Shown piece by piece: positions 1 through 9,549 of a stretch of 64,000 nt of DNA. The stretch spans positions 1 through 64,000 of the forward strand of contig VLTN01000056.1 of assembly GCA_008330645.1 (NCBI GenBank). Reading direction: 5' to 3'. Source of the stretch: Cafeteria roenbergensis. Taxonomy: Eukaryota > Sar > Bigyra > Bicosoecida > Cafeteriaceae. How positions within the stretch are numbered: the stretch's first letter is position 1; every line of letters starts with the position of its first letter. The translations under genes and the position numbers were made by a program. The notes beneath the pieces were generated by a model, which did not search any database, was not told where the DNA came from, and worked only from the letters and a program-made list of their open reading frames with translations.

Positions 1-319
1 ACGGCCTTTGGTGACCGGCCGAGGGAGCGTGCGCGCTGGGCCTTCCGCTGGCTGTCGAGGCTGAACGAGGTCATCGCCAAGGGACTGGCGACCCAGCTGA
101 TCGGGCAGACGCAGTACCTGCGACAGCAGGTGGAGCGTATGCGGTGAGCAGGGGCGGCTGATTGGCGACTCGAGGCAGTGTGATGGCAGGGATCTGGGAC
201 TTGAGACTTGGGATTGTGGGTTTGGCGCGGTTTGTGACTCATCGGTGATGGAGTTGCTGGATTGGTGATTGGTGAGTCTGTGAATCGAGTGTGTGGCATG
301 GTTACGCGAGCTTTTGACC
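1..319 (+). mobile_element. LINE-type element, 3' fragment (copy 1)
   Basis: The first ~145 bases encode the same C-terminal peptide as the end of the 434-2218 ORF (ending in QQVERMR), followed by the same untranslated tail up to about 319. The copy starts outside the window. It differs from copies 2 and 3 by scattered substitutions, so it is an independent copy. A shared 3' end with variable 5' ends is the usual mark of LINE insertions. It is followed by a C-run and the string AACGATGTTCA, which is also found after copy 2. Confidence 0.7.
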
Positions 320-352
320 CCCCCCAACGATGTTCATCAACCCCAAGCCTAG

Positions 353-2396
353 CATCCGCCAACACTGACAAGCGGAGGCCAGACGGGCGGTGGAGGTGCG
401 GCTGCCGCCAGCGCGGCGGGAGCGGCGACCGAGATGACGACGGGCGGCGGCGGCGCAGCGGCAGCTAGTGCGGCTGGCGCTCCAACCGGCCACGAGACAC
501 CGGCGGTCGCGCAGCCAAGGGCGGATGCGGCACAGGTCTACTCGGTCAGGCGAACGCCGGCGATCGGGTTGGCCAGGGACGGACCCGACGCGGACGCGGA
601 CGGCAACGACCCCAACTGGAAGGGCATCTCGCTCAAGAAACTCGTGAGGAGCTCGCTGAAGCGCGCAAACCGCAGCGATGCGACCAAGGAGGTGGGCGAC
701 ATCCTGCTGCGATGCGAGGAGGTCGCCAAGGGAGCCTACCGGGACTACGAGCGGGACAGCAAGGAGTACAAGGACGCCTGCACCGAGGCACGGTACTTCA
801 GGCCGGACAAGGACTGCGTCGTGGGCAAGGAGGCCGACCTTCATGCCGCCAGGGTGAAGAAGCGCTACCAGCTGGCGCACGTGTGGAGGTCGGACATCGC
901 GGGGGCTGTCGAGGGCCTGGAAGAGCTGCGCGCCGAGATCGAGGAGCTGGCGCTGGAGGCGATGATGGAGCTCGGATCTGACGACGAGTCGTCGGATGAC
1001 ATGGAGGCAGCGGCAAACCTGCTGGAGGATTTCATCAAGGCCTGCACGGGAGCCCGCTGCCTGGCCGCAGCGACAGGGTTCGAGGGCTTCTTGCCCGACA
1101 CCCTGGGTAAGCTGCCGGGCGAGCTGAAGGCCAAGCTCCGCAAGTGCCTGTACGGCGACGGGGTGACAGCGCGGGCGAACGAGCAGACCGAGGCGCCCTG
1201 GCAGCGCAAGATGGTGCTGCACCACGATGACATGCTGCGCATCAAGCACGAGTGCGCCTTCCTGCGCCGGCTGGCCAAGGCGCGCAGGGCCTGCACAGCA
1301 CGCTGCAGGGCCGAGGCGCTGGCCAAGGGCACGACGGAGAAGCGTGTCGCCAACATCGACGACCCGGCCATGTTCCGCGTCATGAGCGACCTGGTCGCGT
1401 TCCGGGAGGCATGCGTGCCGGGAACGCACTACTGGCTCCGCAACACGATGATGGGACCCCGCGGGCTCACGGACGAGGAGTTTGCGGTGGTGGAACGCTA
1501 CCGCATCGGAGCCTCCGATGCCGACCACGTGGTGCCGGACGGCGTGTCGATCAACTGCGCGTGCATGCAGCGAGACACCACCGCGAGAGGCACCGTCCAC
1601 ATCGGCGGGATCTCGGGCGTGGCACACCACCTGGCGCGTTGCCGCTGCGGCAAGGGCTCCACCATTCGGGCGCACAACGACGTCCGCGACGTCCTGCACG
1701 CGGCGGTGCGCTCGGCGGGACTGCAGTCGGTGGTGGAGCCCTCCAGCTGGCAGGACGGGCAGACGCGCTTCGGGTCCCAGCCGGGGTCCAGCGAGGCCGC
1801 GCGCAAGCGACCGGACCTGCGGGTGCACGTCGACTTCGAGACCACCTGTCTCGTCGACGTGCAGATCACCTCGGCGGTGAGCAAGTCCTACGTGACGCAG
1901 GGCCTGCAGAACATGGACGCCTTTCTCGAGCGCCGTGAGAATGACAAGATGAGGGAGTACAAGAAGAGCTCAGCTACAAAGGACAACTTGAGCTCCATTG
2001 TGCCCTTCGTTGTCACGACCACGGGACGCATGGGACCGGCGGCCTTCGCCTTCCTCAAGAAGGTGGCGGACACGGCCTTCGGCGACCGGCCGAGGGAGCG
2101 TGCGCGCTGGGCCTTCCGCTGGCTGTCGAGGCTGAACGAGGTCATCGCCAAGGGACTGGCGACCCAGCTGATCGGGCAGACGCAGTACCTGCGACAGCAG
2201 GTGGAGCGCATGCGGTGAGCAGGGGCGGCTGAGTGGCGACTCGAGGCAGTGTGATGGCAGTGATCTGGGCTTGGGTCTTGGGATTGCGGGTTTGGCGTGA
2301 TTTGTGATTCATCGGTGATGGAGTGGCTGGATTGGTTTTTGATGAGTCTGTGAATCGAGTGTGTGGTATGGTGACGCAAGTTTTCGACCCCCCCCA
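353..2396 (+). mobile_element. LINE-type element with restriction-like endonuclease (copy 2)
   Basis: The longest of three related copies (others at 1-319 and 7130-7538). It contains an open frame for an endonuclease-type protein (434-2218) and then a ~175-bp 3' tail shared with the other copies. The 5' boundary is not defined; the frame is open from 353, just after a stop at 350. No reverse transcriptase lies upstream inside the window, because copy 1 ends at about 319. Either this copy is 5'-truncated or the family has a separate endonuclease ORF. The tail ends in a C-run and AACGATGTTCA, next to the stop codon of the opposing TPR gene. Confidence 0.65.
434..2218 (+). CDS. restriction-like endonuclease (RLE) protein of a LINE-type retroelement
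   Basis: 594 residues. The N-terminus is Gly/Ala-rich and of low complexity; residues ~60-330 are charged and helical and not recognised. Residues ~385-490 resemble the endonuclease of R2-type LINEs: a Cys/His cluster (HHLARCRCG), then AHNDVRDVL, then a VVEP motif, then RPD followed 13 residues later by DVQIT, the PD-(D/E)xK catalytic core. In R2-type elements this domain nicks the target DNA to start target-primed reverse transcription. No reverse transcriptase motifs are present. The frame is intact. The start at 434 is the first ATG; the frame is open back to 353. Family assignment rests on motif spacing read by eye. Confidence 0.65.
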   Translation: MTTGGGGAAAASAAGAPTGHETPAVAQPRADAAQVYSVRRTPAIGLARDGPDADADGNDPNWKGISLKKLVRSSLKRANRSDATKEVGDILLRCEEVAKGAYRDYERDSKEYKDACTEARYFRPDKDCVVGKEADLHAARVKKRYQLAHVWRSDIAGAVEGLEELRAEIEELALEAMMELGSDDESSDDMEAAANLLEDFIKACTGARCLAAATGFEGFLPDTLGKLPGELKAKLRKCLYGDGVTARANEQTEAPWQRKMVLHHDDMLRIKHECAFLRRLAKARRACTARCRAEALAKGTTEKRVANIDDPAMFRVMSDLVAFREACVPGTHYWLRNTMMGPRGLTDEEFAVVERYRIGASDADHVVPDGVSINCACMQRDTTARGTVHIGGISGVAHHLARCRCGKGSTIRAHNDVRDVLHAAVRSAGLQSVVEPSSWQDGQTRFGSQPGSSEAARKRPDLRVHVDFETTCLVDVQITSAVSKSYVTQGLQNMDAFLERRENDKMREYKKSSATKDNLSSIVPFVVTTTGRMGPAAFAFLKKVADTAFGDRPRERARWAFRWLSRLNEVIAKGLATQLIGQTQYLRQQVERMR

Positions 2397-2440
2397 ACGA
2401 TGTTCATTCAACCGCCCCCCCCCCCCCCCAACGATGTTCA
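2388..2440 (+). repeat. C-run plus AACGATGTTCA string, two copies (a third at 318-336)
   Basis: A run of C followed by AACGATGTTCA occurs at 2388-2406 and again at 2415-2440; the same string follows LINE copy 1 at 318-336. It may be a target-site duplication, a preferred target, or part of the element's 3' tail. The last copy overlaps the stop codon (2438-2440) of the minus-strand TPR gene. Confidence 0.6.
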
Positions 2441-5400
2441 ATCATGAAAGCAGAGTTCAATCTCTTGACGTGCAAGCATGAAATGGGGGTGCTCTTCACC
2501 CAATGACCTGGCGAAGATTTCACAGCACCTAGTAAGCAGATCCAGCGCCGCATCGTACTCCCCCTTGTCACGCCGACACTGCGCCATCGTGTACAGCGTG
2601 CTCGCGAAGCTCGGGTGCTCCTCGCCCAGCGACGAGGCGTGGATGTCCCTGCACCGCTTCAGCAGCTCCAGCGCCGCATCGTACTCCCCCTTGTCACGCC
2701 GACACTGCGCCATCGTGTACAGCGTCTTCGCGAAGCTCGGGTGCTCCTCGCCCAGCGACGAGGCCTCGATGTCCCTGCACCGCTCCAGCAGCTCCAGCGC
2801 CGCATCGGTCTCCCCCTTGTCACGCCGACACTGCGCCATCGTGTACAGCGTGTTCGCGAAGATCGGGTGCTCCTCGCCCAGCGACGAGGCCTGGATGTCC
2901 CTGCACCGCTCCAGCAGATCCAGCGCCGCATCGTACTCCCCCTTGTCACGCCGACACTGCGCCATCGTGTACAGCGTGTTCGCGAAGATCGGGTGCTCCT
3001 CGCCCAGCGACGAGGCCTGGATGTCCCTGCACCACTCCAGCAGCTCCAGCGCCGCATCGTACTCCCCTTTGTTCATTCGACACTGCGCCATCGTGGTCAG
3101 CGTGTTCGCGAAGATCGGGTGCTCCTCGCCCAGCGACGAGGCCTGGATGTCCCTGCACCGCTCCAGCAGATCCAGCGCCGCATCGTACTCCCCCTTGTCA
3201 CGCCGACACTGCGCCATCGTGTACAGCGTGTTCGCGAAGCTCGGGTGCTCCTCGCCCACCGACGAGGCCTGGATGTCCCTGCACCGCTCCAGCAGCTCCA
3301 GCGCCGCATCGTACTCCCCCTTGGCACGCCGACACTGCGCCATCGTGTACAGCGTGTTCGCGAAGCTCGGGTGCTCCTCGCCCAGCGACGAGGCCTGGAT
3401 GTCCCTGCACCGCTCCAGCAGCTCCAGCGCCGCATCGTACTCCCCCTTGTCACGCCGACACTGCGCCATCGTGTACAGCGTGTTCGCGAAGATCGGGTGC
3501 TCCTCGCCCAGCGACGAGGCCTGGATGTCCCTGCACCACTCCAGCAGCTCCAGCGCCGCATCGTACTCCCCTTTGTTCATTCGACACTGCGCCATCGTGG
3601 TCAGCGTGTTCGCGAAGATCGGGTGCTCCTCGCCCAGCGACGAGGCCTGGATGTCCCTGCACCGCTCCAGCAGATCCAGCGCCGCATCGTACTCCCCCTT
3701 GTCACGCCGACACTGCGCCATCGTGTACAGCGTGTTCGCGAAGCTCGGGTGCTCCTCGCCCAGCGACGAGGCCTGGATGTCCCTGCACCGCTCCAGCAGC
3801 TCCAGCGCCGCATCGTACTCCCCCTTGTCACGCCGACACTGCGCCATCGTGTACAGCGTGTTCGCGAAGCTCGGGTGCTCCTCGCCCAGCGACGAGGCCT
3901 GGATGTCCCTGCACCGCTCCAGCAGCTCCAGCGCTACAATGTACTCGCCTCGTTCCAGCAGGCGGAAAGCACATGCCCGAAGCCTCGTCTCTATAGCCTT
4001 TCTGCCATCAAAGTTCTCGCTCCACCCCGCCGCCACCAACAAGCACAACATCTCCAACGGGCCATTTGAGGACTCCCGTGCGCACGTCTCCGACAGCGAA
4101 TGCGCTGCACCGCCTCGATGGTGCCGCCACGCCTCGCTGCACAGCCGCTCACTCAGCCGCAAACCGCGCAGCTGTGACGCGACCATGCCCTTTGCCAGTC
4201 GCGCTGAGTCGTCACCGAACGACAACGCAGCGCCTCGCCGTTCGCTCCGCGCGCCGGACCCAGACACCTTCACGCGCCGCCCGCACTCTCGCTGCATGGC
4301 CGCCCATGCCTGCCCGACAGCCATGCCGCCAGCGGCCGCTGCCTGACCCACCATCACCGCCGTCTCCACTGACACGCCGCACCCCTTCGCCGCCACGCCC
4401 CGGGCTACGCAGCACGCCAACAGCCAGTCCGCTTCCGCCTCGACGCCACATGTACCTCCCTCGGATACCAGACCCTCCAGCGCCGCTGCCCCGCTCGACC
4501 CGGGGCTCGGCAGGCTCGCGCACGCTGCAGCGGCGCGCAGCACCGATGGAGGCAGCCCCACACCGCCGGGCTCCCCTGCTCGGTCCAGTATCACGTCCAG
4601 CACCCGCCAGGCGTGCCGCAGCCCCAGCCCGCGGCAGTGAAGGCCGGCCTTGACCGCTCGCCGCACCGACGCCACGTCATCAGCCAGCCCCTCTCGCCAG
4701 CATGCGACGAGCTGCTCCTGCACCGCGTCCGCCGCCATGCCCACGTTGTCAGCGCCCAGCAACACGCCGCCAGCCGCCACAAGCCGGCCCATCGCGTGAC
4801 CCTCCGCAGCCGCACCACCGGCCATCAAGGCATCCGGTGACACCGGCTCTGCCCCTGCCTCCCGCAGCACGACCGCCGCCTCGGGGCGGAACAGGGCCGT
4901 CAGGTGATCCGCGCGCCAGTACTGCTCGGGCCGCGGCAGGAGCACTCTGATCGCTCCGTCGCTCGACTGCAGCATCGCCACCCCGCAGCAAGACGCCATC
5001 GGGCCCAGCTCGACCGCGCTCCACGCAGGAGTGGTGGGGCCAGTCAGAAGCCCAGTCTCCCGAGCGGCCAGCGTGGCCAGGGCAGCGTCAGTCGAGCCGC
5101 TCTCCGGCAGCCCCACCACTCGCAGCACCGGCGAGCACGAGGAAGAACTATCCACACCTCTACCGCCACCTTCACCATCAGCGCCACACGGGCCCCCGGA
5201 CGCAGCGGCCCACACGACCGCAACCTGGCCACCTGCCGCCGCGCCGCTGCCGGTCACGTCGGGGATGCAGAGCCGGTGCGTGTCCAGCAGCACCACCTCG
5301 CCCCACGGCAGCGCGTGCAGCTCAACGTCGAACGGCAGACGCTGGATGTGGCCTCGCAACCACCGTTGCCGGGATTTAGAGTGCTCCGCGTGCACCGGCC

Positions 5401-6577
5401 GCAGCGGGTCCAGCACCACGCCGTGCTCCGCCTCCACCGCCGCGCACACACCCGAGCTCTCGGCCGCATGCCGCCCCGCCCCCACGCTCTCCAGCAGCAC
5501 GTCCGTTGCCGGGCCCAGCCGCGGGAAACTGTCCGGGTCCCTTTCACCCCGCACCCTCCGGTACTCGTGCCGCGTGAACAAGCCTGAGCTGGGACTAATC
5601 AGACTCGGGGCCAGGTGCAGCCCCGCCGCCAGCTCCTCCGCCACGCCGTCCAGCTCTGCGCACACGTGTGTCGTCTTCCCGCCGTCGCCCGACCCCACCC
5701 GCAGCGTGTCGCCGCCGACCGCGTGCCGCGAGAACCCCTGCACGCGGTACACCCGCTCCGGCCGACCAGCCGCGTCGCGCACCGTCACGTCCACGCACGA
5801 CGCCAGCGGCACCGTCAGCAGCCGCGCGGCGTCCGCCTCGTGGAGGTGCGTGAGCATGGCCAGCTCGTGCTTGGCCGCCTTGTCCGCCATCACGGAGGAG
5901 CCCTTGTAGATGCCCACTGTGTCCTCGGCGATCTTGAAAAAGGCCCCCGTGCTGGGGTCGGCCACCTTGACGCCGCCCGCGATGCCTGCGTTCACCACTC
6001 GGAGACTCTCGCCGCCCCGCAAGCGGCCCACGCACTCCTGCGTGATGGCCTGAAGCGTCCTGTCGTCGCCGCAGCGCTTGCGCTGCTTGGCGTCGTGGAA
6101 GGCCCGAGCGATGGCGTCGGAGGCGCCCTCAGTGATGCGCTGGAAGGCTCGCCTCACACCTGCCAGCTCCTCCAGCCGCTCCAGGTGGTCGTGGGCGGTG
6201 AGCGTGGGCTTGTTGCGGAGGCGCGCGGCCTCGTCGCCCACGGTGTCGGGGCGGGCCGCGACAGCTCCGGCCGGCCCCTCAGCATGGGGCGACAGGTCGG
6301 ATTCGGGAACCGCGGCAACTGGAACTGCACCACCATGCGTGGCATGGCCCAGGACAAGGGAAACAGCGCGCTCCGGCTCAGTTGAGTATCTGGTCGCTTC
6401 CGCAGTGCCGGCTTGCGGGGCTTCGAAAGCCACTGCCGCGGGCGCCACACTGATGGGAGGCAAGTATGTATCCCGTCCACTGTCTGCGCAACGATCAGCC
6501 ACTGCGAGGAAGCGGGCGGGCGGCAAAAGCGAGGGAAGCAGCAATCGAACTTGGCCGGCTGGCAGCTCGCACCCCAC
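2438..6577 (-). CDS. large TPR-repeat protein (kinesin-light-chain-like TPRs)
   Basis: 1379 residues from the first ATG; the true start may be later, since the first ~130 residues are low complexity. Residues ~150-480 form a conserved-looking domain (FFKIAEDTVGIYKGSS, later VVLLDTHRLCIPDV) with some likeness to CLU-type or kinase-like modules; this is tentative. From residue ~877 to the end there are eleven complete 42-residue TPR units and one partial one, each close to the pattern GEYDAAL-LLERCRDIQASSLGEEHP, the TPR_12 type of kinesin light chains. Such arrays are peptide-binding scaffolds. The units are nearly identical in DNA as well, so the array is young. The stop lies in the string that follows LINE copy 2. 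Confidence 0.85.
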   Translation of the reverse strand: MGCELPAGQVRLLLPSLLPPARFLAVADRCADSGRDTYLPPISVAPAAVAFEAPQAGTAEATRYSTEPERAVSLVLGHATHGGAVPVAAVPESDLSPHAEGPAGAVAARPDTVGDEAARLRNKPTLTAHDHLERLEELAGVRRAFQRITEGASDAIARAFHDAKQRKRCGDDRTLQAITQECVGRLRGGESLRVVNAGIAGGVKVADPSTGAFFKIAEDTVGIYKGSSVMADKAAKHELAMLTHLHEADAARLLTVPLASCVDVTVRDAAGRPERVYRVQGFSRHAVGGDTLRVGSGDGGKTTHVCAELDGVAEELAAGLHLAPSLISPSSGLFTRHEYRRVRGERDPDSFPRLGPATDVLLESVGAGRHAAESSGVCAAVEAEHGVVLDPLRPVHAEHSKSRQRWLRGHIQRLPFDVELHALPWGEVVLLDTHRLCIPDVTGSGAAAGGQVAVVWAAASGGPCGADGEGGGRGVDSSSSCSPVLRVVGLPESGSTDAALATLAARETGLLTGPTTPAWSAVELGPMASCCGVAMLQSSDGAIRVLLPRPEQYWRADHLTALFRPEAAVVLREAGAEPVSPDALMAGGAAAEGHAMGRLVAAGGVLLGADNVGMAADAVQEQLVACWREGLADDVASVRRAVKAGLHCRGLGLRHAWRVLDVILDRAGEPGGVGLPPSVLRAAAACASLPSPGSSGAAALEGLVSEGGTCGVEAEADWLLACCVARGVAAKGCGVSVETAVMVGQAAAAGGMAVGQAWAAMQRECGRRVKVSGSGARSERRGAALSFGDDSARLAKGMVASQLRGLRLSERLCSEAWRHHRGGAAHSLSETCARESSNGPLEMLCLLVAAGWSENFDGRKAIETRLRACAFRLLERGEYIVALELLERCRDIQASSLGEEHPSFANTLYTMAQCRRDKGEYDAALELLERCRDIQASSLGEEHPSFANTLYTMAQCRRDKGEYDAALDLLERCRDIQASSLGEEHPIFANTLTTMAQCRMNKGEYDAALELLEWCRDIQASSLGEEHPIFANTLYTMAQCRRDKGEYDAALELLERCRDIQASSLGEEHPSFANTLYTMAQCRRAKGEYDAALELLERCRDIQASSVGEEHPSFANTLYTMAQCRRDKGEYDAALDLLERCRDIQASSLGEEHPIFANTLTTMAQCRMNKGEYDAALELLEWCRDIQASSLGEEHPIFANTLYTMAQCRRDKGEYDAALDLLERCRDIQASSLGEEHPIFANTLYTMAQCRRDKGETDAALELLERCRDIEASSLGEEHPSFAKTLYTMAQCRRDKGEYDAALELLKRCRDIHASSLGEEHPSFASTLYTMAQCRRDKGEYDAALDLLTRCCEIFARSLGEEHPHFMLARQEIELCFHD
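2441..3949 (-). repeat. 126-bp coding minisatellite (12 TPR units)
   Basis: Twelve head-to-tail units of 126 bp, one TPR each. Units 3 and 4 (ending TTMAQCRMNK and containing LLEWCRD) recur as units 7 and 8, exactly 504 bp away, so a block of four units was duplicated as one piece after the units had begun to diverge. Confidence 0.9.
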
Positions 6578-7129
6578 CGACAGCCCGCACCCCAGTCACA
6601 ACGCGCGCCCCCGAGGCTGCGCAAACGGCTTGCTATACGATGAGGGAGCACCCGGTACCCCCCTCACTTGGTTCTCAGGTGCAGGTTGGGACTGCGAGAG
6701 TGAGAAAGAGTGTTGTTCTCCGGGCGCGTGGGCAAGATCGTAGTTGGGTTGGACTGAGCCGGGAACTCACATCCTGTGATTCGCAGTCTTGAGTTGACTC
6801 TGCCGGGCCCGGAAGCCGCCGAAGCGCTCGCCCGACGCTAGACTGTTGGAAGGCAGCGCTCGCCGGTCACCCGCCCGTGGCTCCGCCATCCTGTGCCTGC
6901 CACCCCGTCTCTGTCCTGCGCAAAAGCTCCCGCAAAACCGGCCGCAAATCTCACGGCTGTGGATAGCGTCGGAAGAGGCGCCCCTCGCCCACCTGCAGGC
7001 CGTGCCGCTTCCCTGGAGCCAGCCCTACCGCCGCGCGGGAAGACAGGGAACTGTCGCTGTTGCTTGATGAACGGCGCGGGGGCAAGTGGACCGCATCACC
7101 ACCGCTCCGAAGCTCGCACCAGAGAATCG
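6578..7129. other. intergenic, no supported gene
   Basis: About 550 bases between the start of the TPR gene and LINE copy 3. It probably holds the TPR gene's promoter and 5' UTR. Short open frames here are not convincing, and the one that runs on into LINE copy 3 is a chance fusion. Confidence 0.5.
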
Positions 7130-7538
7130 GCTACAAAGGACAACATGAGCTCCATTGTGCCCTTCGTCGTCACGACCACGGGACGCATGGGACCGGCGGC
7201 CTTCGCCTTCCTCAAGAAGGTGGCGGACACGGCCTTCGGCGACCGGCCGAGGGAGCGTGCGCGCTGGGCCTTCCGCTGGCTGTCGAGGCTGAACGAGGTC
7301 ATTGCCAAGGGACTGGCGACCCAGCTGATCGGGCAGACGCAGTACCTGCGACAGCAGGTGGAGCGCATGCGGTGAGCAGGGGCGGCTGAGTGGCGGCTCG
7401 TGGCAGTGTGATGGGAGTGGTCTGGGACTTGAGACTTGGGATTGTGGGTTTGGCGCGGTTTGTGATTCATCGGTGATGGAGTTGCTGGATTGGTGATTGG
7501 TGAGTCTGTGAATCGAGTGTGTGGCATGGTGACGCGAG
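7130..7538 (+). mobile_element. LINE-type element, 3' fragment (copy 3)
   Basis: Similarity to copy 2 begins abruptly at GCTACAAAGGACAAC (7130) and runs through the last ~80 codons and the 3' tail to about 7538. The 5' truncation point differs from those of copies 1 and 2. It ends GACGCGAG and lacks the C-run/AACGATG string. It lies about 210 bp beyond the 3' end of the host gene at 7751. Confidence 0.7.
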
Positions 7539-7750
7539 TGCCTTGAGTCCCCAGCCTCCGCTCCCACAAGAAGGGTGATGAGAGCCTTGATCCCACTCGG
7601 CCGATGCAGACTGCAAGCAGTGCGCCTGACTTTGCCGCAGGACACTTCCCGATTTGTGCCACCAGCCTTTCGCCACGCCAATAACTTGTTTTCTTCCACA
7701 CCGTTCGCCACGCATGAGAGGCAGGCCCGCGGGCGCCCTCTTCGACGAAT

Positions 7751-8611
7751 TCACGCGCACATGCTGGCCCATGCGACAAGGTGCTCGTCAGACACCGGGA
7801 ACCCTCCGCAGAGTGCAGCCTCCTCGAGGAAGAGGTATTTGTTTGGGGCGTGGTGAACCTGCCATCGGCTTCGCCACGCTGCAAGCACCGTTGCAGCGCC
7901 TGAGGCCTTTCTGGCGTCGTATGACGCCCACAATGGCCACGATTCGTCGCCGGGACGCACCACCCGCAGCTGCCCCGTCCGAGCGTCTTCTGCCATCGGA
8001 AGCGGCACCGCGCGTGTGAGGCCACACTGGAAGAATGGTCCGGTCGCTGCGCTTTCAATCGGCTGGTAGAACCAGTGCATCTCCTCACGCCGAGAGAGGC
8101 AGCCCCGCGAGCCACGCTGCTTAGGCCAGCGTCGTTCTGTTTCGAGCAGGAACCCGCCCTGTTGGGAGTTCTCAAACACCGCAAACACCGCCCTGCGGTG
8201 AACATAGAGTGACAAGTATCCAGACTGCACTGGCGTGCCTGAGATTATGCTCCGTGTGGGCAGGTGGGCTTGACGGCCTGCCGGTCCGGTAGCCGCCGGC
8301 CCCTGGCGCCAGTCTTCCTCCACTTGGAGCATCCCTGGTGTCCAATCCGCAGGCATGAACGCAGACCACTCCCAGTGAGCACGAATTGTGTCCGCCGTGA
8401 CGACGAAATCGTCCTCAAATATACCTGCCACATGAGGGCGGCGCGGCGCCGCCTCAGCCTCTAAAAGTGTCCGCTCCCGGGCGGACCACTCGAATCGGAG
8501 CGTCAGCTCCGCAGCGTGCGACCATACGCGAACCCGCACGGCAGTGCCGCGAGTGGCCACGCGCCAATCGGCTATAGCTGCGCGGAGCGCCGTTGGCCAT
8601 GCCCCTGCAGT
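7751..8611 (-). CDS. 3' half of a host gene split by the virophage-like element
   Basis: A GC-rich host frame that ends at 7751 and is open up to the element junction at 8611. The 5' half lies at 28432-29577. Counting the 5-bp target duplication once, both halves are in the same frame, and 1146 + 861 nt make 669 codons including the stop. The product is not recognised. This half is rich in Trp, Arg and Glu (WSARERTLLEAEAAPRR, WPKQRGSRG) and has no clear membrane segment. GTG at 8560 looks like a start only because the frame is cut. In this allele the host gene should be inactive. Confidence 0.6.
   Translation of the reverse strand, partial: TAGAWPTALRAAIADWRVATRGTAVRVRVWSHAAELTLRFEWSARERTLLEAEAAPRRPHVAGIFEDDFVVTADTIRAHWEWSAFMPADWTPGMLQVEEDWRQGPAATGPAGRQAHLPTRSIISGTPVQSGYLSLYVHRRAVFAVFENSQQGGFLLETERRWPKQRGSRGCLSRREEMHWFYQPIESAATGPFFQCGLTRAVPLPMAEDARTGQLRVVRPGDESWPLWASYDARKASGAATVLAAWRSRWQVHHAPNKYLFLEEAALCGGFPVSDEHLVAWASMCA
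8607..8611. repeat. target-site duplication, left copy (GCAGT)
   Basis: GCAGT directly precedes the C10 run at the left end and is repeated at 28427-28431 directly after the G10 run at the right end. Assigning the last G on the right to the duplication makes both terminal repeats exactly 938 bp. Confidence 0.85.
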
Positions 8612-9549
8612 CCCCCCCCCCAGAGTCGATAAATCTCCTCTCTTTCAATCATATATCGAAAATGTCGCTCCGCTCTTTTCCTCTTGATAATTCTTTGGGT
8701 CAACTGCTATTGAGATACTTCATGATGGGGGTGCGAAATTAAGAGTGAAACGATCTTTAATTTTGCGAATATGGTCATGTCGAAAAATAATAGTGGAATC
8801 TAGAAAGAAGATCATAATAAGAAAAAATAATAAAGAGATTTCACTAGATTTCGCTAAAAATATTTCTAAAGTGAACTAAAAAAAGAGTACATACTGACTA
8901 ATATTTCACTATTTCACTGATTTCACCATAAAAAAATAATTTATATAGAAAAAGCATATTTTATGAAAAAATGATAGGAAAAAGTTTTAGGGGTGTGAAA
9001 ACAGGGAAAAAGTGAAAAAGTGGTTAATATATACGTTTTTTGATTTCACTATTAAAAGAGGGGAATAAATGGAGGGGGAAATAGAGGGATGAAATAATAA
9101 GAAAAAAATAATAAAGAGATTTCACTAGATTTCGCTAAAAATATTTCTAAAGTGAACTAAAAAAAGAGTACATACTGACTAATATTTCACTATTTCACTG
9201 ATTTCACCATAAAAAAATAATTTATATAGAAAAAGCATATTTTATGAAAAAATGATAGGAAAAAGTTTTAGGGGTGTGAAAACAGGGAAAAAGTGAAAAA
9301 GTGGTTAATATATACGTTTTTTGATTTCGCTTTATAAAGAGAGAGAGAATTTTGGAGGGGGAACAGAGGGGGGTGGTATGGGGAAAAGTGAACATAGATA
9401 GAGAAAATAGAGGAGTTTCTACATAGAGAATCAATACATAGAAAGAGTGGATTGTGTGAACAAGAAAGAGGGAAATAGAATAAGTGAGAGGTAAGTGAAA
9501 GGCGATTCGTTTTTTAATCGTGGTATCAAATGTATAATTACTACATATG
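8612..9549 (+). repeat. left terminal inverted repeat (938 bp)
   Basis: Starts with ten C and CAGAGTCGATAAATC and ends in CATATG. The reverse complement of 27489-28426 matches it in every stretch compared, including both ends and an internal tandem duplication. The inner end contains the ATG of the first gene (9547). A long non-coding AT-rich stretch with poly-purine runs makes up most of it. Confidence 0.95.
8817..9329 (+). repeat. tandem duplication inside the left TIR (period 281 bp)
   Basis: About 232 bp beginning near AAGAAAAAATAATAAAG (8817-9048) is repeated at 9097-9329. The two copies are nearly identical and are separated by a ~48-bp G/A-rich spacer. The mirror pair is in the right TIR at about 27709-28221. 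Confidence 0.9.

Noticed and set aside
302-1828. Long minus-strand frame opposite the LINE endonuclease ORF
   Set aside because: Antisense shadow caused by high GC; the plus strand has the recognisable motifs.
2478-4346. Plus-strand frames across the TPR array
   Set aside because: Repetitive shadows of the minus-strand TPR units.
6893-7375. 160-residue frame ending in the LINE peptide
   Set aside because: Chance join of intergenic sequence to LINE copy 3.
9222-9434. 70-residue frame in the left TIR and its mirror copy at 27604-27816
   Set aside because: Lies inside the non-coding repeat, low complexity, no promoter box; duplicated only because the TIR is.
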